From Aquirufa beregesia (GTDB taxonomy: Bacteria > Bacteroidota > Bacteroidia > Cytophagales > Spirosomataceae), in contig NZ_SEWW01000010.1 of assembly GCF_011090385.1 (NCBI RefSeq), positions 1 through 64,000 on the forward strand: DNA of 64,000 nucleotides, in the 5' to 3' direction. Below the pieces are notes generated by a model. The model had not been told where the DNA came from. It made no database searches and saw nothing but the letters and a program-made list of their open reading frames with translations. The position numbers were made by a program, and so were the translations under genes. Shown piece after piece: positions 26,767 to 36,397 of the stretch (position 1 is the first letter of the stretch; the number at the start of each line of letters is the position of its first letter).

Positions 26767-27993
26767 ATGATTCATCGACGACAATTCCTTCAATCTTCTT
26801 CTTTAGCATTCTTAGCTCCCAGTATTTGGACACAAGCCAATCAAACAATACTTCCTCCAAGCATCAAACCAATAAGTCTGGAAGAAAGGAGACAAAGGAT
26901 AGCTAAGGCCCAACGTTTATTAGTGAAAAATAAATTGAGGGCTTTGATATTGGATGCAGGAACAAGCATGGAGTATTTCACGGGTGTAAAATGGTATCCT
27001 AGTGAAAGATCCTTATTGGCCATCATTCCTGACAAAGGAGAGTTGAGCTTTATTTGTCCAGCCTTTGAAGAGGATCGATTCAGAGAAATAAATATGTTAA
27101 GCCAACAAGTCCGTACTTGGGAGGAACATGAAAATCCATTCGCCATGACGATTGAGCTGTTGAAAGATCATGGAATTCGCTCCGGGAAATTAGCCATAGA
27201 AGAAAGAACTCGATTTTTCATTTTTGATGGTTTAAGAAAGGCGGGGATGTCTTTTCAACTAGTCAGTGGTGATTCTATCAGTATTCCTTGCCGGATGATT
27301 AAATCCCCTACGGAAATTGCTTTGATGCAAAGAGCCAATGATATCACGGTGGAAGCGATCAAAGCTGGGATGGCTAGTTTAAAAGAAGGTATGACTCCAG
27401 CGGATGTATCTGCCAAAATTGCTCAAGTACATCGAAGCCAAGGAGCAGTACATGATTTTGCCTTGGTAAATATGGGGGTTGCTACCTCATTTCCTCATGG
27501 AAGTAATAAACCACAAATTTTAAAGCAAGGGGATGTGGTATTGATGGACGTGGGCTGTGTGGTAGGTGGTTACAGTTCTGATATTACACGTACGATTGTT
27601 TTTGGACAAGCCAATGATCAACAAAAGCGGATTTGGGATCTAGAGAAAAAATCGCAGGCAGCTGGTTTTGCTGCGGCTCAACTAGGCCGCCCTTGTGAAG
27701 AGGTGGATTATGCTTCTCGAAAAGTTTTAGAAGATGCGGGCTTTGGTCCAGGATATCGCTTACCTGGTTTGCCGCATCGAACAGGACATGGTATTGGAAT
27801 GAATGGACATGAATGGGGAAATATGGTCAAAGGGAATAAAGATCCTTTACAAGTAGGTATGTGTTTCAGTATTGAACCCACTATTGCTATTCCTGGAGAA
27901 TTTGGTATCCGACTAGAAGATTGTGTGTACATGACCCAAGATGGCCCTCGTTGGTTTTCACAACCTAGCCCATCCATTGATGTGCCATTTTAG
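26767..27993 (+). CDS. Exported M24-family Xaa-Pro aminopeptidase-like protein
   Basis: The 408-residue protein has an N-terminal R-R-Q-F-L-Q-S-S-S-L-A-F-L-A sequence, a Tat-like or plain export signal. The creatinase-like N-domain is followed by the pita-bread catalytic domain. The five metal ligands are visible: D in M-D-V-G-C, D in S-S-D-I-T-R-T, H in H-R-T-G-H-G-I-G, E in F-S-I-E-P-T, and E in R-L-E-D-C-V-Y. It removes an N-terminal residue next to proline, or a related amide, probably in the periplasm. It is transcribed alone and ends in a cluster of hairpins. Confidence 0.88.
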   Translation: MIHRRQFLQSSSLAFLAPSIWTQANQTILPPSIKPISLEERRQRIAKAQRLLVKNKLRALILDAGTSMEYFTGVKWYPSERSLLAIIPDKGELSFICPAFEEDRFREINMLSQQVRTWEEHENPFAMTIELLKDHGIRSGKLAIEERTRFFIFDGLRKAGMSFQLVSGDSISIPCRMIKSPTEIALMQRANDITVEAIKAGMASLKEGMTPADVSAKIAQVHRSQGAVHDFALVNMGVATSFPHGSNKPQILKQGDVVLMDVGCVVGGYSSDITRTIVFGQANDQQKRIWDLEKKSQAAGFAAAQLGRPCEEVDYASRKVLEDAGFGPGYRLPGLPHRTGHGIGMNGHEWGNMVKGNKDPLQVGMCFSIEPTIAIPGEFGIRLEDCVYMTQDGPRWFSQPSPSIDVPF

Positions 27994-28186
27994 TAATTAG
28001 ACAATCTTCTAATTACTGTCGATTCACGAGCATATTTGAGTAGATTTTTCTACTCTCCTTTGAATCCTATGGCTCTTATGAATTTGGTGAATTCTGTAAC
28101 ACCTGTGGTACAGTTGTCATTGTTGTTACAGGAATTACCTGGGTTACTAGGCAAGATTTGTCAACTTTTAAAAAGTTGACAAATCT
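27992..28186. repeat. Cluster of perfect inverted repeats downstream of the M24 gene
   Basis: Four inverted repeats stand in a row: AGTAATTAGA / TCTAATTACT (about 27993-28017), GAGTAGA-TTTT-TCTACTC (28038-28055), CTGTAAC / GTTACAG (28094-28131, extended by AATT with a bulge) and a 15-bp perfect hairpin AGATTTGTCAACTTT with loop TAA (28154-28186). None is followed by a T tract. The last one looks like a dispersed REP-type hairpin of the kind seen in Bacteroidota genomes. Confidence 0.6.
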
Positions 28187-28288
28187 AAGTGATAAATCTA
28201 AGTAACAAATACATATACCAAACTACTTATTGGCACACTTTCTACCTATATAAAAATTGATAATTTCAATCAAAAATTTGATAATCAA

Positions 28289-29716
28289 CTATATCATACT
28301 CTTTCTATGTGTGACACAACGAGGTACATCACTTTCGTAATGCGATACATAAAGTAAGGTAAACTCATCCTGCTCGGACATAAAGTCCAACAAATGCTTA
28401 ACATGCTGTATTTGATCTTCATCTAAACCCTGACATGGTTCGTCTAAAATCAATAGAGGTGGGTTCTTCACCAATGCCCTGGTTAATAAAACCATTCGCT
28501 GTTCACCTGTCGAAATCTGCTGGAAATGTCTTTCTGACAAATGTGATAAGCCCATTATTTCCATCCAAGTCTGCACCCGACCACTCTGATCCGTACTCAT
28601 TCTTTTGCCTAAACCCATGATATCAAATAAACCAGAAGAAATCACTTCTCTGACCGTACCTGGTGCTCGGAAATACACATGCAATTCTGGACTTACATAA
28701 CCCATGCGTTTCTTAATATCCCAAATGCTTTCACCACTCCCTCGTTTCCGATCAAATAAGAACAAGTTTTGAGCATAAGCCTGGGGATTATCCGCCGAAA
28801 TCAAACTTAACATGGTGGATTTTCCTGCACCGTTAGGTCCATAAATCAACCATTTGTCTCCTTGAAATACTTCCCAATCAAATCCAGACAAAATCACTTT
28901 TTCGCCGTACCTAACTTGTACATCTTTCATTTGAATGGCCCATTGAAAAGCAGGAAATACCTCTTTTGTCGCTATCAAGGTCTTCAATTTCTCTTTCCAG
29001 CCATCTTCCCGTTGGTTAAAAAACAGCATTTTTCTCTGCTCGTATGCTTTCTTTTCTCCTTGCCAGACAGATTGACCTGCCTCCAATACCATGACATGAG
29101 TTATGGTATCAGGCAATTCCATAGCTGAACTAATCAAGATAAAATGAATTCCTAATTGGGGCAATTTAGCCAAACATTGACTTAATATTTCTCGGCCTTG
29201 AACATCTAATCCTAAAAACGGATTGTCTAATATCAACCAATCTGGCTGTTTTAATAAGGCCTTAACTAGTTGCAATCGCTTATTCTCTCCATTGGACAAT
29301 TGAATCAATGGCTTGTTTACCAATTCTTGTAAATGAAAGACATTTAACCAGGCATGAATAGCTTCAGAATCCTCTTCTGCCAACTCCTCTAACATGGTAT
29401 ATGCATCCTCAGAATCTTGTGAATTAAAGCGCTGTTGTAAATAAAAATCGGATACATTACTGCGGTTCTTAAAGCGATGTTGCTGCTCTATCCAATACAC
29501 TTTTGATGTAGGAGCATCATCTTGGAAAAAGCTAAATGTTCCTTTTCTAAATAACCGCCCTGTCAATGCTTTCGCTAAAGTCGTTTTTCCTGAACCCATC
29601 GAACCCACAATGGCCCAATTTTGCCCTTCCAGCACTTGAAAGCTAATATCATTCAGCACTTGAGCACTTCCATAAGAAGCACTCAAATGCTGAATATCGG
29701 CCAAAATTTTTGCCAT
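28289..29716 (-). CDS. Double ABC ATPase, ModF/PhrA-like
   Basis: The 475-residue soluble protein has two ABC ATPase domains. Walker A motifs are G-S-M-G-S-G-K-T-T (about residue 37) and G-P-N-G-A-G-K-S-T (about residue 292). Signatures are L-S-N-G-E and I-S-T-G-E, and Walker B are L-I-L-D-N-P (Asn instead of Glu after the Asp, so the first site may be hydrolytically weak) and L-I-L-D-E-P. There is no membrane domain or permease nearby. The pattern is that of the ModF/PhrA group, once linked to molybdate transport, with unclear function. It starts 1 nt after the acs stop, so it is cotranscribed. Confidence 0.75.
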   Translation of the reverse strand: MAKILADIQHLSASYGSAQVLNDISFQVLEGQNWAIVGSMGSGKTTLAKALTGRLFRKGTFSFFQDDAPTSKVYWIEQQHRFKNRSNVSDFYLQQRFNSQDSEDAYTMLEELAEEDSEAIHAWLNVFHLQELVNKPLIQLSNGENKRLQLVKALLKQPDWLILDNPFLGLDVQGREILSQCLAKLPQLGIHFILISSAMELPDTITHVMVLEAGQSVWQGEKKAYEQRKMLFFNQREDGWKEKLKTLIATKEVFPAFQWAIQMKDVQVRYGEKVILSGFDWEVFQGDKWLIYGPNGAGKSTMLSLISADNPQAYAQNLFLFDRKRGSGESIWDIKKRMGYVSPELHVYFRAPGTVREVISSGLFDIMGLGKRMSTDQSGRVQTWMEIMGLSHLSERHFQQISTGEQRMVLLTRALVKNPPLLILDEPCQGLDEDQIQHVKHLLDFMSEQDEFTLLYVSHYESDVPRCVTHRKSMI

Positions 29717-29717
29717 A

Positions 29718-31625
29718 TTACAATCTTTCTTCCTTGATTTTGTCCACGACTGACGGATCTAATAAAGTGGAAGTATCTCCCAAATTATTGATATCTCCTT
29801 CCGCTATTTTTCGCAAAATCCGGCGCATGATTTTTCCTGAACGTGTCTTGGGCAAACCCGTCACAAATTGAATTTTGTCTGGTCTAGCTATAGCACCTAT
29901 AATCTGGCTTACCGTGGCCGCTATGTCTTTACGTGCCATGACAGGATCTTTGGGCGTTGAAGCCATAATGACATAAGCATAAATACCTTGTCCTTTGATA
30001 TCATGTGGATATCCTACCACAGCTGATTCAATCACATCCGTAAACATATTGATCGCATTTTCAACCTCAGCCGTCCCAATGCGATGGCCGGAAATATTCA
30101 TCACATCATCTACTCGACCAGTAATCCGATAATACCCATCCTCATCGCGCATACAACCATCCCCTGTGAAATAAAGGTTTTCATAGGTGGCAAAATAGTT
30201 TGTCCGACAACGCTCATGATCTCCATACGTAGTTCTTAAAATACCAGGCCAAGGGAATTTAATACATAGGTTTCCTGAAACGCCATTACCTATTATTTCT
30301 TCTCCTTTTTCATCCACCAAGATGGGCTGAACTCCCGGTAAAGGTAGCGTGGCGTAACATGGCTTGGTTGGGGTAATATTCGCTAAAGGAGAAATCAAAA
30401 TACCTCCTGTTTCAGTTTGCCACCACGTATCTACAATCGGGCATTTCCCTTTGCCAATCTGTTCATTATACCAATTCCAAGCCTCCTCATTAATAGGTTC
30501 TCCTACCGACCCCAATACACGTAAACTACTCAAATCCTTGTCTTTGACATAATCCAAGCCGAATTGCATCAAAGAACGAATAGCCGTTGGTGCTGTATAC
30601 AGGATATTTACATCATGTTTATCGACTATATCCCAAAAACGACCCGCGTCAGGATAAGTTGGAATACCTTCAAAAATCAAACTAGTGGCTCCTTGAATTA
30701 ATGGTCCATAAACAATGTAGGAATGACCCGTAATCCAGCCAATATCCGCAGTGCAGAAATACATTTCCCCAGGCTTATATTGAAATATATTTTGGAAGGT
30801 ATAGGCCGTAAATACCATATATCCTCCACATGTATGCACCACCCCCTTCGGCTTGCCTGTTGAACCAGAAGTATATAAAATAAATAAAGGATCTTCGGCA
30901 TCCATTTCTTCAGCTGGACAATCCGTCAAACCTAAGCTACGCATACGATCCATTTCTGAACTCCAAAAAAGGTCGCGGCCCTTGATCATACTTACGGCCG
31001 ATTTAGACCGCTCCAATACAATCACTGTTTTCACACAGGGACAAGTAATAATGGCCTCATCCATGATATGCTTCAAGAAAATCTCTTTATTTCCTCGGTG
31101 TGAACCATCAGCTGTAACCACTATGGAACATTGGGCATCTTGAATTCGGTCAGATATCGACTGAGCAGAAAAACCACCAAATACCACCGAATGTATAGCA
31201 CCAATACGAGCACAAGCTAAAACAGCAATGGCCAATTCGGGTACCATAGGCATGTATAAACAAATTCTATCCCCTTTCTTTGCCCCATTTTGTTTCAGCA
31301 CATTGGCAAAAGTGCATACTTCTTGATGTAATTCGCGATAAGTATACGTCTTATTAGCCTCATTAGGGTCATTTGATTCCCATACAATAGCTGGTTGATC
31401 TGCTTTATCTGTCAAATGACGATCCAGACAGTTTTCTGTAATATTCAACTTGGCCCCTTGGTACCATTCAATTTTGGGTTCTTTGAAATTCCAATCCAGT
31501 ACTTTATTCCATTTTTTCTTCCAAACAAAATTTTCAGCTATTTCACCCCAAAAACCCTCCGGGTTTTCAATACTATATTGGTACGCTTTTTCGTATTCTT
31601 CAAAATTTTCTACTTGTAGTTTCAT
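29718..31625 (-). CDS. acs: Acetyl-CoA synthetase
   Basis: The 635-residue ligase activates acetate with ATP to acetyl-AMP and then acetyl-CoA. It has the adenylate-forming motif L-Y-T-S-G-S-T-G-K-P-K-G-V (about residues 247-260), D-T-W-W-Q-T-E-T-G-G, the hinge R-V-D-D-V and the C-terminal catalytic Lys region T-R-S-G-K-I-M-R-R (about residue 598), which is the usual target of reversible acetylation. It follows a carboxylate-type MFS transporter and a small membrane protein at an 18-nt gap. The operon therefore looks like uptake and activation of acetate or a similar short acid. Confidence 0.95.
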   Translation of the reverse strand: MKLQVENFEEYEKAYQYSIENPEGFWGEIAENFVWKKKWNKVLDWNFKEPKIEWYQGAKLNITENCLDRHLTDKADQPAIVWESNDPNEANKTYTYRELHQEVCTFANVLKQNGAKKGDRICLYMPMVPELAIAVLACARIGAIHSVVFGGFSAQSISDRIQDAQCSIVVTADGSHRGNKEIFLKHIMDEAIITCPCVKTVIVLERSKSAVSMIKGRDLFWSSEMDRMRSLGLTDCPAEEMDAEDPLFILYTSGSTGKPKGVVHTCGGYMVFTAYTFQNIFQYKPGEMYFCTADIGWITGHSYIVYGPLIQGATSLIFEGIPTYPDAGRFWDIVDKHDVNILYTAPTAIRSLMQFGLDYVKDKDLSSLRVLGSVGEPINEEAWNWYNEQIGKGKCPIVDTWWQTETGGILISPLANITPTKPCYATLPLPGVQPILVDEKGEEIIGNGVSGNLCIKFPWPGILRTTYGDHERCRTNYFATYENLYFTGDGCMRDEDGYYRITGRVDDVMNISGHRIGTAEVENAINMFTDVIESAVVGYPHDIKGQGIYAYVIMASTPKDPVMARKDIAATVSQIIGAIARPDKIQFVTGLPKTRSGKIMRRILRKIAEGDINNLGDTSTLLDPSVVDKIKEERL

Positions 31626-31643
31626 GCGGATTTTGTTTTTAAT

Positions 31644-31871
31644 CTATAATTCATATTCGTTTTGTAAGGCATAAAGGCCAAAGACACACATCCCCCCCGT
31701 GATGATGGGGGATAAAATAAACGTGTAAATGATTGCTGGCACCAAACTCTCCATGTCACCCTTAGCAAACAAGGGAATAGCTTGTTCAACAATCAAAAAA
31801 TAAGCAGCTGCGATTCCCAAAAGTATCCAAACGGCTCCAGCAATACGTCTAATGTTATTCATTTTAATCAT
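31644..31871 (-). CDS. Small two-helix membrane protein between transporter and acs
   Basis: The ~75-residue protein has two hydrophobic segments (A-V-W-I-L-L-G-I-A-A-A-Y-F-L-I-V and I-I-Y-T-F-I-L-S-P-I-I-T-G-G-M-C-V-F-G-L-Y-A-L). The function is not recognised. The ATG at 31871 overlaps the end of the MFS gene by 8 nt and is preceded by GGGAG; the ATG at 31862 is the alternative. The position between the MFS transporter and acs suggests an accessory subunit of the transporter. Confidence 0.75.
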   Translation of the reverse strand: MIKMNNIRRIAGAVWILLGIAAAYFLIVEQAIPLFAKGDMESLVPAIIYTFILSPIITGGMCVFGLYALQNEYEL

Positions 31872-33456
31872 TGATCTCCCGATCTTTTCCGTTAATGTAT
31901 AATAATCCAATCACAAAACAGACCCCACCTATGATGATAGGATACCATAATCCTTCCAAATATGGCTTAGCATAAGGAAGGCTTTGCCCTGCTGCTGCGG
32001 CAACTTCATTAGCTGTATTCGCTTTGGCGGCTAAATAGGTGGCTACCGCAGGAAGTAGTCCTCCAAAAATACCATTTCCAATATGGTAAGGTAAAGACAT
32101 AGAAGTATATCGAATGGCCGTAGGAAACATTTCAACCAAAAAAGCGGCTATAGGACCATACACCATGGTAACATACAATACTTGTATAAAAACCAGCAAT
32201 ATCAACATCCAAAATGCATGCTGACCCACGTGGATTGTTTTTTTCAACATGGCTTTTTCTCTCTGAATAGATGGCAAATGAGATACTTTCTCCGTCTTTT
32301 CTTCCAATAATTGAGTCCCATCCGTATAAGTATAAATGGTGCGCGTCACTTTGGATAGGGTCACCGTTCCGTCAATCATGTGATAATCCGTGTGAACTTG
32401 CCTGGAATTCGCTTTCTCCGTCTTCAAACTTACATCGGCTAGTTCATACATGGCCTGATATATGGGACGATAGGTACAAATAGCGATTAACATTCCAGCT
32501 AACATGATGCCTTTCCGACCAATCTTATCAGATAACCACCCAAAAAATATAAAGAAACCCGTTCCCGCTGCTAAGGAAATGGCAATGATGTAATTGCTTT
32601 GTTCAAACTCAATATTCGCTACTTTTTGAAGAAAAGAAAGGGCATAAAATTGGCCAGTATACCAAACTACCCCCTGCCCCATGGTGGCTCCAAAAAGAGC
32701 TAAAAGAACGAACTTGAAATTCAATTTCTTTCCAAAAGATTCTTTCAAAGGGTTTGCTACAATCTTACCCTCCTGTTTCGCTTGGGCAAACAAAGGAGAT
32801 TCATCCATGTTTTTGCGGATGAAGTAGGAAATACCTACCATCACAATGGAAATCAAAAAAGGAATTCGCCAGCCCCAATCATTGAACGCTTCTAGGCTCA
32901 TCGACTTCTTGGTTGCTAAAATAACTAACAAAGAAATGAATAAACCCAGAGAAGCGGTGGTTTGAATCCATGCCGTTCTTAGCCCCCTTTTGTTAGGCTC
33001 AGCATGTTCGGCTACATAAGTGGCTGCACCTCCGTATTCCCCGCCTAAGGCTAATCCTTGCAATAAACGCAAGGTTAAAACCAATATAGGAGCTAAAAAA
33101 CCAATACTGGAATACGATGGAATTAAACCTATGGCAAAAGTGGAAAAGCCCATGATTAAAAGGGTCACAAGGAAGGTATATTTCCTCCCTAATAAATCTC
33201 CTAAACGACCAAAAAATAGTGCCCCAAAGGGGCGAACAACAAAACCTGCTGCAAAAGTAGCTAAAGTGGACAAAAAGGCTGCCGTGGGATTATCAGAAGG
33301 GAAAAATTTAGTAGCAATGATGACAGACAAACTTCCAAAAATATAGAAATCGTACCATTCTATTAAAGTACCTACGGAAGAGGCGGCAATTACTCTACGC
33401 AATTTCTTTCCATCAAAGCCTTCGCTTATTTCATTCTGTAACATAGTTGTATTCAT
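31864..33456 (-). CDS. MFS transporter, metabolite:H+ symporter (MHS) type, with a large loop insertion
   Basis: The 530-residue protein has 12 predicted helices. MHS signs are I-E-W-Y-D-F-Y-I-F-G-S-L, G-R-L-G-D-L-L-G-R-K-Y-T and L-R-L-L-Q-G-L-A-L-G-G-E-Y-G-G-A. Family members carry carboxylates, proline or alpha-ketoglutarate with protons. Residues about 327-410 form a hydrophilic insertion of ~80 residues (T-Y-T-D-G-T-Q-L-L-E-E-K-T-E-K and nearby) between two membrane helices, which ordinary MHS proteins of ~430-450 residues lack. The gene heads the operon MFS, small protein, acs, double ATPase, which points to a short-chain acid such as acetate as cargo. Confidence 0.88.
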   Translation of the reverse strand: MNTTMLQNEISEGFDGKKLRRVIAASSVGTLIEWYDFYIFGSLSVIIATKFFPSDNPTAAFLSTLATFAAGFVVRPFGALFFGRLGDLLGRKYTFLVTLLIMGFSTFAIGLIPSYSSIGFLAPILVLTLRLLQGLALGGEYGGAATYVAEHAEPNKRGLRTAWIQTTASLGLFISLLVILATKKSMSLEAFNDWGWRIPFLISIVMVGISYFIRKNMDESPLFAQAKQEGKIVANPLKESFGKKLNFKFVLLALFGATMGQGVVWYTGQFYALSFLQKVANIEFEQSNYIIAISLAAGTGFFIFFGWLSDKIGRKGIMLAGMLIAICTYRPIYQAMYELADVSLKTEKANSRQVHTDYHMIDGTVTLSKVTRTIYTYTDGTQLLEEKTEKVSHLPSIQREKAMLKKTIHVGQHAFWMLILLVFIQVLYVTMVYGPIAAFLVEMFPTAIRYTSMSLPYHIGNGIFGGLLPAVATYLAAKANTANEVAAAAGQSLPYAKPYLEGLWYPIIIGGVCFVIGLLYINGKDREIND

Positions 33457-33590
33457 AGGTTGATATCCATGTCATACCTTCACTCAACTTCTCCTTCAGA
33501 CACGAAAGTCTAAATTACTGATAATTTCATTATTTTTAGAAATCTTTAGACAATAGAATTGTAAAAAAACACGCAATCCCATTATAGACC

Positions 33591-35135
33591 ATGAAAAAAT
33601 TATCCTTACTCTTTTTACTTACTGGAATCTGGTGTCTTAGTATCAGTCAAAACCTAGCACAAAGTTTAGTGAGAAGTACGCCTGAAGCAGAAGGCGTTTC
33701 CTCCGCGGCCATCGAACAGTTCATTGATTCTTTTGATGCCAAAAAACACGAATTACATTCTGTCATGATCCTGCGTCATGGAAAAGTCATAGCGGAAGCT
33801 TGGTGGAAACCTTATGCTGCTAATTTGAAACATAGTATGTATTCCGTATCAAAAAGCTGGACTTCTACCGCTATTGGTTTCGCAGTTGCTGAGAAAAAAA
33901 TCCAAGTCAGTGATAAAGTCATCAACTATTTTCCTGAATACCCAGACTTAGCTAATAAGCCTTACATCGCTGATCTAAGCATTCAAAACCTGTTAACCAT
34001 GTCGGTTGGGCATGAGGTAGAACCGCTTCGTGGCGTAGTGGCCACACAGACAGATTGGGTAAAAGGATTCCTTTCCGCTAGTATTGCCCATCAGCCAGGG
34101 ACTAAGTTCTTGTACAATACCTTAGCTACTTACATGCTTTCTGCCATCATTCAAAAAGTAACAGGACAAAAAGTGGTGGATTACTTAGACCCTCGTTTAT
34201 TTAAACCGTTGGGCATCCAAGGGGTTGATTGGGAAGTTGATCCCCAAGGCATTAATACGGGAGGCTGGGGAATTCGAGTGAAAACAGAAGATATGGCCAA
34301 GCTTGGTCAATTATATCTTCAACAGGGTAAGTGGAAAGGCAAACAAATCTTACCTGCTGCCTGGGTAGCAGAGGCTACTTCCAAGCATATTGATCAAGAT
34401 CCTAGCGCAAGTGCGGAGAAAAAATCCAATTCCGATTGGTTACAAGGGTACGGATATCAGTTTTGGCGTTGTAGAAATGGAGCCTTTAGAGCTGATGGAG
34501 CCTATGGCCAATACATTGTGATGATGCCCGAACAGGATGCTGTGGTTGTCATTACTTCAGAATCGCATGAATTGCAAGACGACCTAAACATGGTTTGGAA
34601 GCATTTACTTCCTGCCTTTGAAAAAAATGCTTTAACTCCAAATCCTATTGCTCAAAAGCAGTTAAAATCGAAACTAAGCCAATTACAATTAATTGCTCCT
34701 GCACAAGACAATGCAATTTCATCGACTACTTGGAATAATCCTTCCGTTCAATTAGATAAAAATGCGTTGAATGTAGAACAAATTGGATTTCAATGGATAG
34801 GTGAAAAATTGAATCTACAATTGATGGATAACAAACAACAAAAGCACTTGATCCCCGTGGGACATGGGACATGGGCTGAGACAAGTACGGAGATGCCTGG
34901 TCCTTATTTATTGAGAGCAGCTAAGGCCAATTTAGAAGGTCAATCGCCCTTTAAAGTAGCCTCAAGCTATCGTTGGATAGGTCAAAATACATTGGAAATC
35001 ACTTTGCGTTTTTATGAGAGTCCCCATCACTGGGTTTGGACTTGTCAGTTAGACCATGGCCAATTCAAGATGGAGATTAAAAACTCTTTCGATCGACTAA
35101 ATACCATTAAAGTAAGTGGTAATGTGAAACTTTAA
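33591..35135 (+). CDS. Secreted serine hydrolase, beta-lactamase/DD-peptidase fold
   Basis: The 514-residue protein has a signal peptide (N-L-A-Q cleavage region). The class C-like active site is S85-V-S-K88, with a Y-N-T near residue 175 as the second motif. The C-terminal ~150 residues form a separate beta-rich domain. Such proteins are esterases, D-aminopeptidases or transpeptidase relatives; resistance to beta-lactams cannot be inferred. It stands alone on the plus strand, 134 nt from the divergent MFS operon. Confidence 0.85.
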   Translation: MKKLSLLFLLTGIWCLSISQNLAQSLVRSTPEAEGVSSAAIEQFIDSFDAKKHELHSVMILRHGKVIAEAWWKPYAANLKHSMYSVSKSWTSTAIGFAVAEKKIQVSDKVINYFPEYPDLANKPYIADLSIQNLLTMSVGHEVEPLRGVVATQTDWVKGFLSASIAHQPGTKFLYNTLATYMLSAIIQKVTGQKVVDYLDPRLFKPLGIQGVDWEVDPQGINTGGWGIRVKTEDMAKLGQLYLQQGKWKGKQILPAAWVAEATSKHIDQDPSASAEKKSNSDWLQGYGYQFWRCRNGAFRADGAYGQYIVMMPEQDAVVVITSESHELQDDLNMVWKHLLPAFEKNALTPNPIAQKQLKSKLSQLQLIAPAQDNAISSTTWNNPSVQLDKNALNVEQIGFQWIGEKLNLQLMDNKQQKHLIPVGHGTWAETSTEMPGPYLLRAAKANLEGQSPFKVASSYRWIGQNTLEITLRFYESPHHWVWTCQLDHGQFKMEIKNSFDRLNTIKVSGNVKL

Positions 35136-35257
35136 CCTACGTAATCCCCTACTCGTCGCAAAATAGAGAATGCCGTATAAGAATATTGAAAACTTTTTCT
35201 AACATTGTACAATAGCAAAAATATTGCATCTAAAGATTTCATTTAAATCATATATCT

Positions 35258-36286
35258 ATGTCAACTCATTTACCAAAAAACTCATCTCGTCGTCAATTTT
35301 TACTTTCGGGATCCTTGGCCACGGTAGGCCTATTTTTGGCAGGAAAAGCGAATGCTTCTTCCTTACTCTTAGCCGCTAAACCAGATTCTAAATTTGCTGG
35401 TGTACAAATCGGAGCTATTACTTATTCATACCGTAGTTTACCAGGTAGCATTGAGCAAGTATTGCAATATTGCATTGACAGTAACATTTCTGCCATTGAA
35501 TTGATGGGAGATGCTGCCGAAGAGTTTGCAGGAAAGCCTAAAAATCCAAATCCAAGACCGATGATGGGTCCTCCAGCTCCAGGCGCAGCACGTCCTCAAA
35601 TGACGGATGAGCAAAGAGCTAAAATGGCTGCTTATCAAAAAGAAGTAGCAGAATGGAGAGCATCTGTTTCTATGGACAAGTTCAAAGAGGTGAAACAAAT
35701 GTTTGATAAAGCAGGTATTAACATTTATGCATTTAAACCGAATGCTTTAGGTGCAAACAACACGGATGCAGAAGTAGAATACGCATTAAAAGCTGGTAAG
35801 GCTTTAGGAGCTAAGTCGGTAACCATTGAATTACCAACAGATCCTGCTCAATCTCAGCGTTTAGGTGATTTAGGTGCTAAGCACAAAATGTACATTGGAT
35901 ACCACTTGCACACTACGGCTACTGATACAGCTTGGGATGTAGCATTAGCCCAGTCGCCTTACAACTCCATGAACTTGGATTGCGGTCACTACATTGCTGC
36001 TGGTGGAAATAATACCACAGCTAGTTTATTGAAATTGATCGAATCCAAAGCAGATCGTATTACTTCGATGCACATTAAGGATAGAAAAAATAAGGAGAAT
36101 GGTGGTCAGAACCAAGTTTGGGGACAAGGAAACACTCCATTGAAAGAAATTCTTACTTTGCTGAAGGAGAAAAAATACAAATTCCCTGCAACCATCGAAT
36201 TGGAATATGATATCCCAGCAGGTTCTGATCCAGTATCAGAAGTTAAAAAATGTGTTGCTTACGCAAAAAACATTTTGGTAGGATAA
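35258..36286 (+). CDS. Exported TIM-barrel sugar isomerase/epimerase
   Basis: The 342-residue protein begins with S-R-R-Q-F-L-L-S-G-S-L, a twin-arginine export signal, and then the xylose-isomerase-like TIM barrel (I-G-A-I-T-Y-S-Y-R, I-E-L-P-T, I-G-Y-H-L-H, M-N-L-D-C-G-H-Y, M-H-I-K-D-R, I-E-L-E-Y-D). Metal-binding Glu, Asp and His are retained. Residues ~85-140 contain a Pro/Met/Ala-rich insertion (P-R-P-M-M-G-P-P-A-P-G) followed by a helix. It is probably a periplasmic partner of oxidised sugar metabolism, comparable to the cytosolic homologue at 13.5 kb. Confidence 0.85.
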   Translation: MSTHLPKNSSRRQFLLSGSLATVGLFLAGKANASSLLLAAKPDSKFAGVQIGAITYSYRSLPGSIEQVLQYCIDSNISAIELMGDAAEEFAGKPKNPNPRPMMGPPAPGAARPQMTDEQRAKMAAYQKEVAEWRASVSMDKFKEVKQMFDKAGINIYAFKPNALGANNTDAEVEYALKAGKALGAKSVTIELPTDPAQSQRLGDLGAKHKMYIGYHLHTTATDTAWDVALAQSPYNSMNLDCGHYIAAGGNNTTASLLKLIESKADRITSMHIKDRKNKENGGQNQVWGQGNTPLKEILTLLKEKKYKFPATIELEYDIPAGSDPVSEVKKCVAYAKNILVG

Positions 36287-36397
36287 AATCAAAATCTGGC
36301 ATGAAACATGCCAAATTTTGAAATGATAAATGATGAATTGTAAATGGTAAATTATTCTATTTCATTCACCATTTTTTAAAAGTCCTACAATTGAATT

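Noticed and set aside
28069-28179. A 36-codon ORF (M-A-L-M-N-L-V-N-S-V-T-P) whose stop lies in the right arm of the 15-bp hairpin
   Set aside because: The frame is short, has no start signal, and its hydrophobic pattern can come from the inverted repeats themselves. Not reported as a gene.
33541-33590. A TAnnTTTG promoter for the serine hydrolase gene
   Set aside because: Only loose matches such as TAGAAATC-type sequence are present; too weak to annotate.
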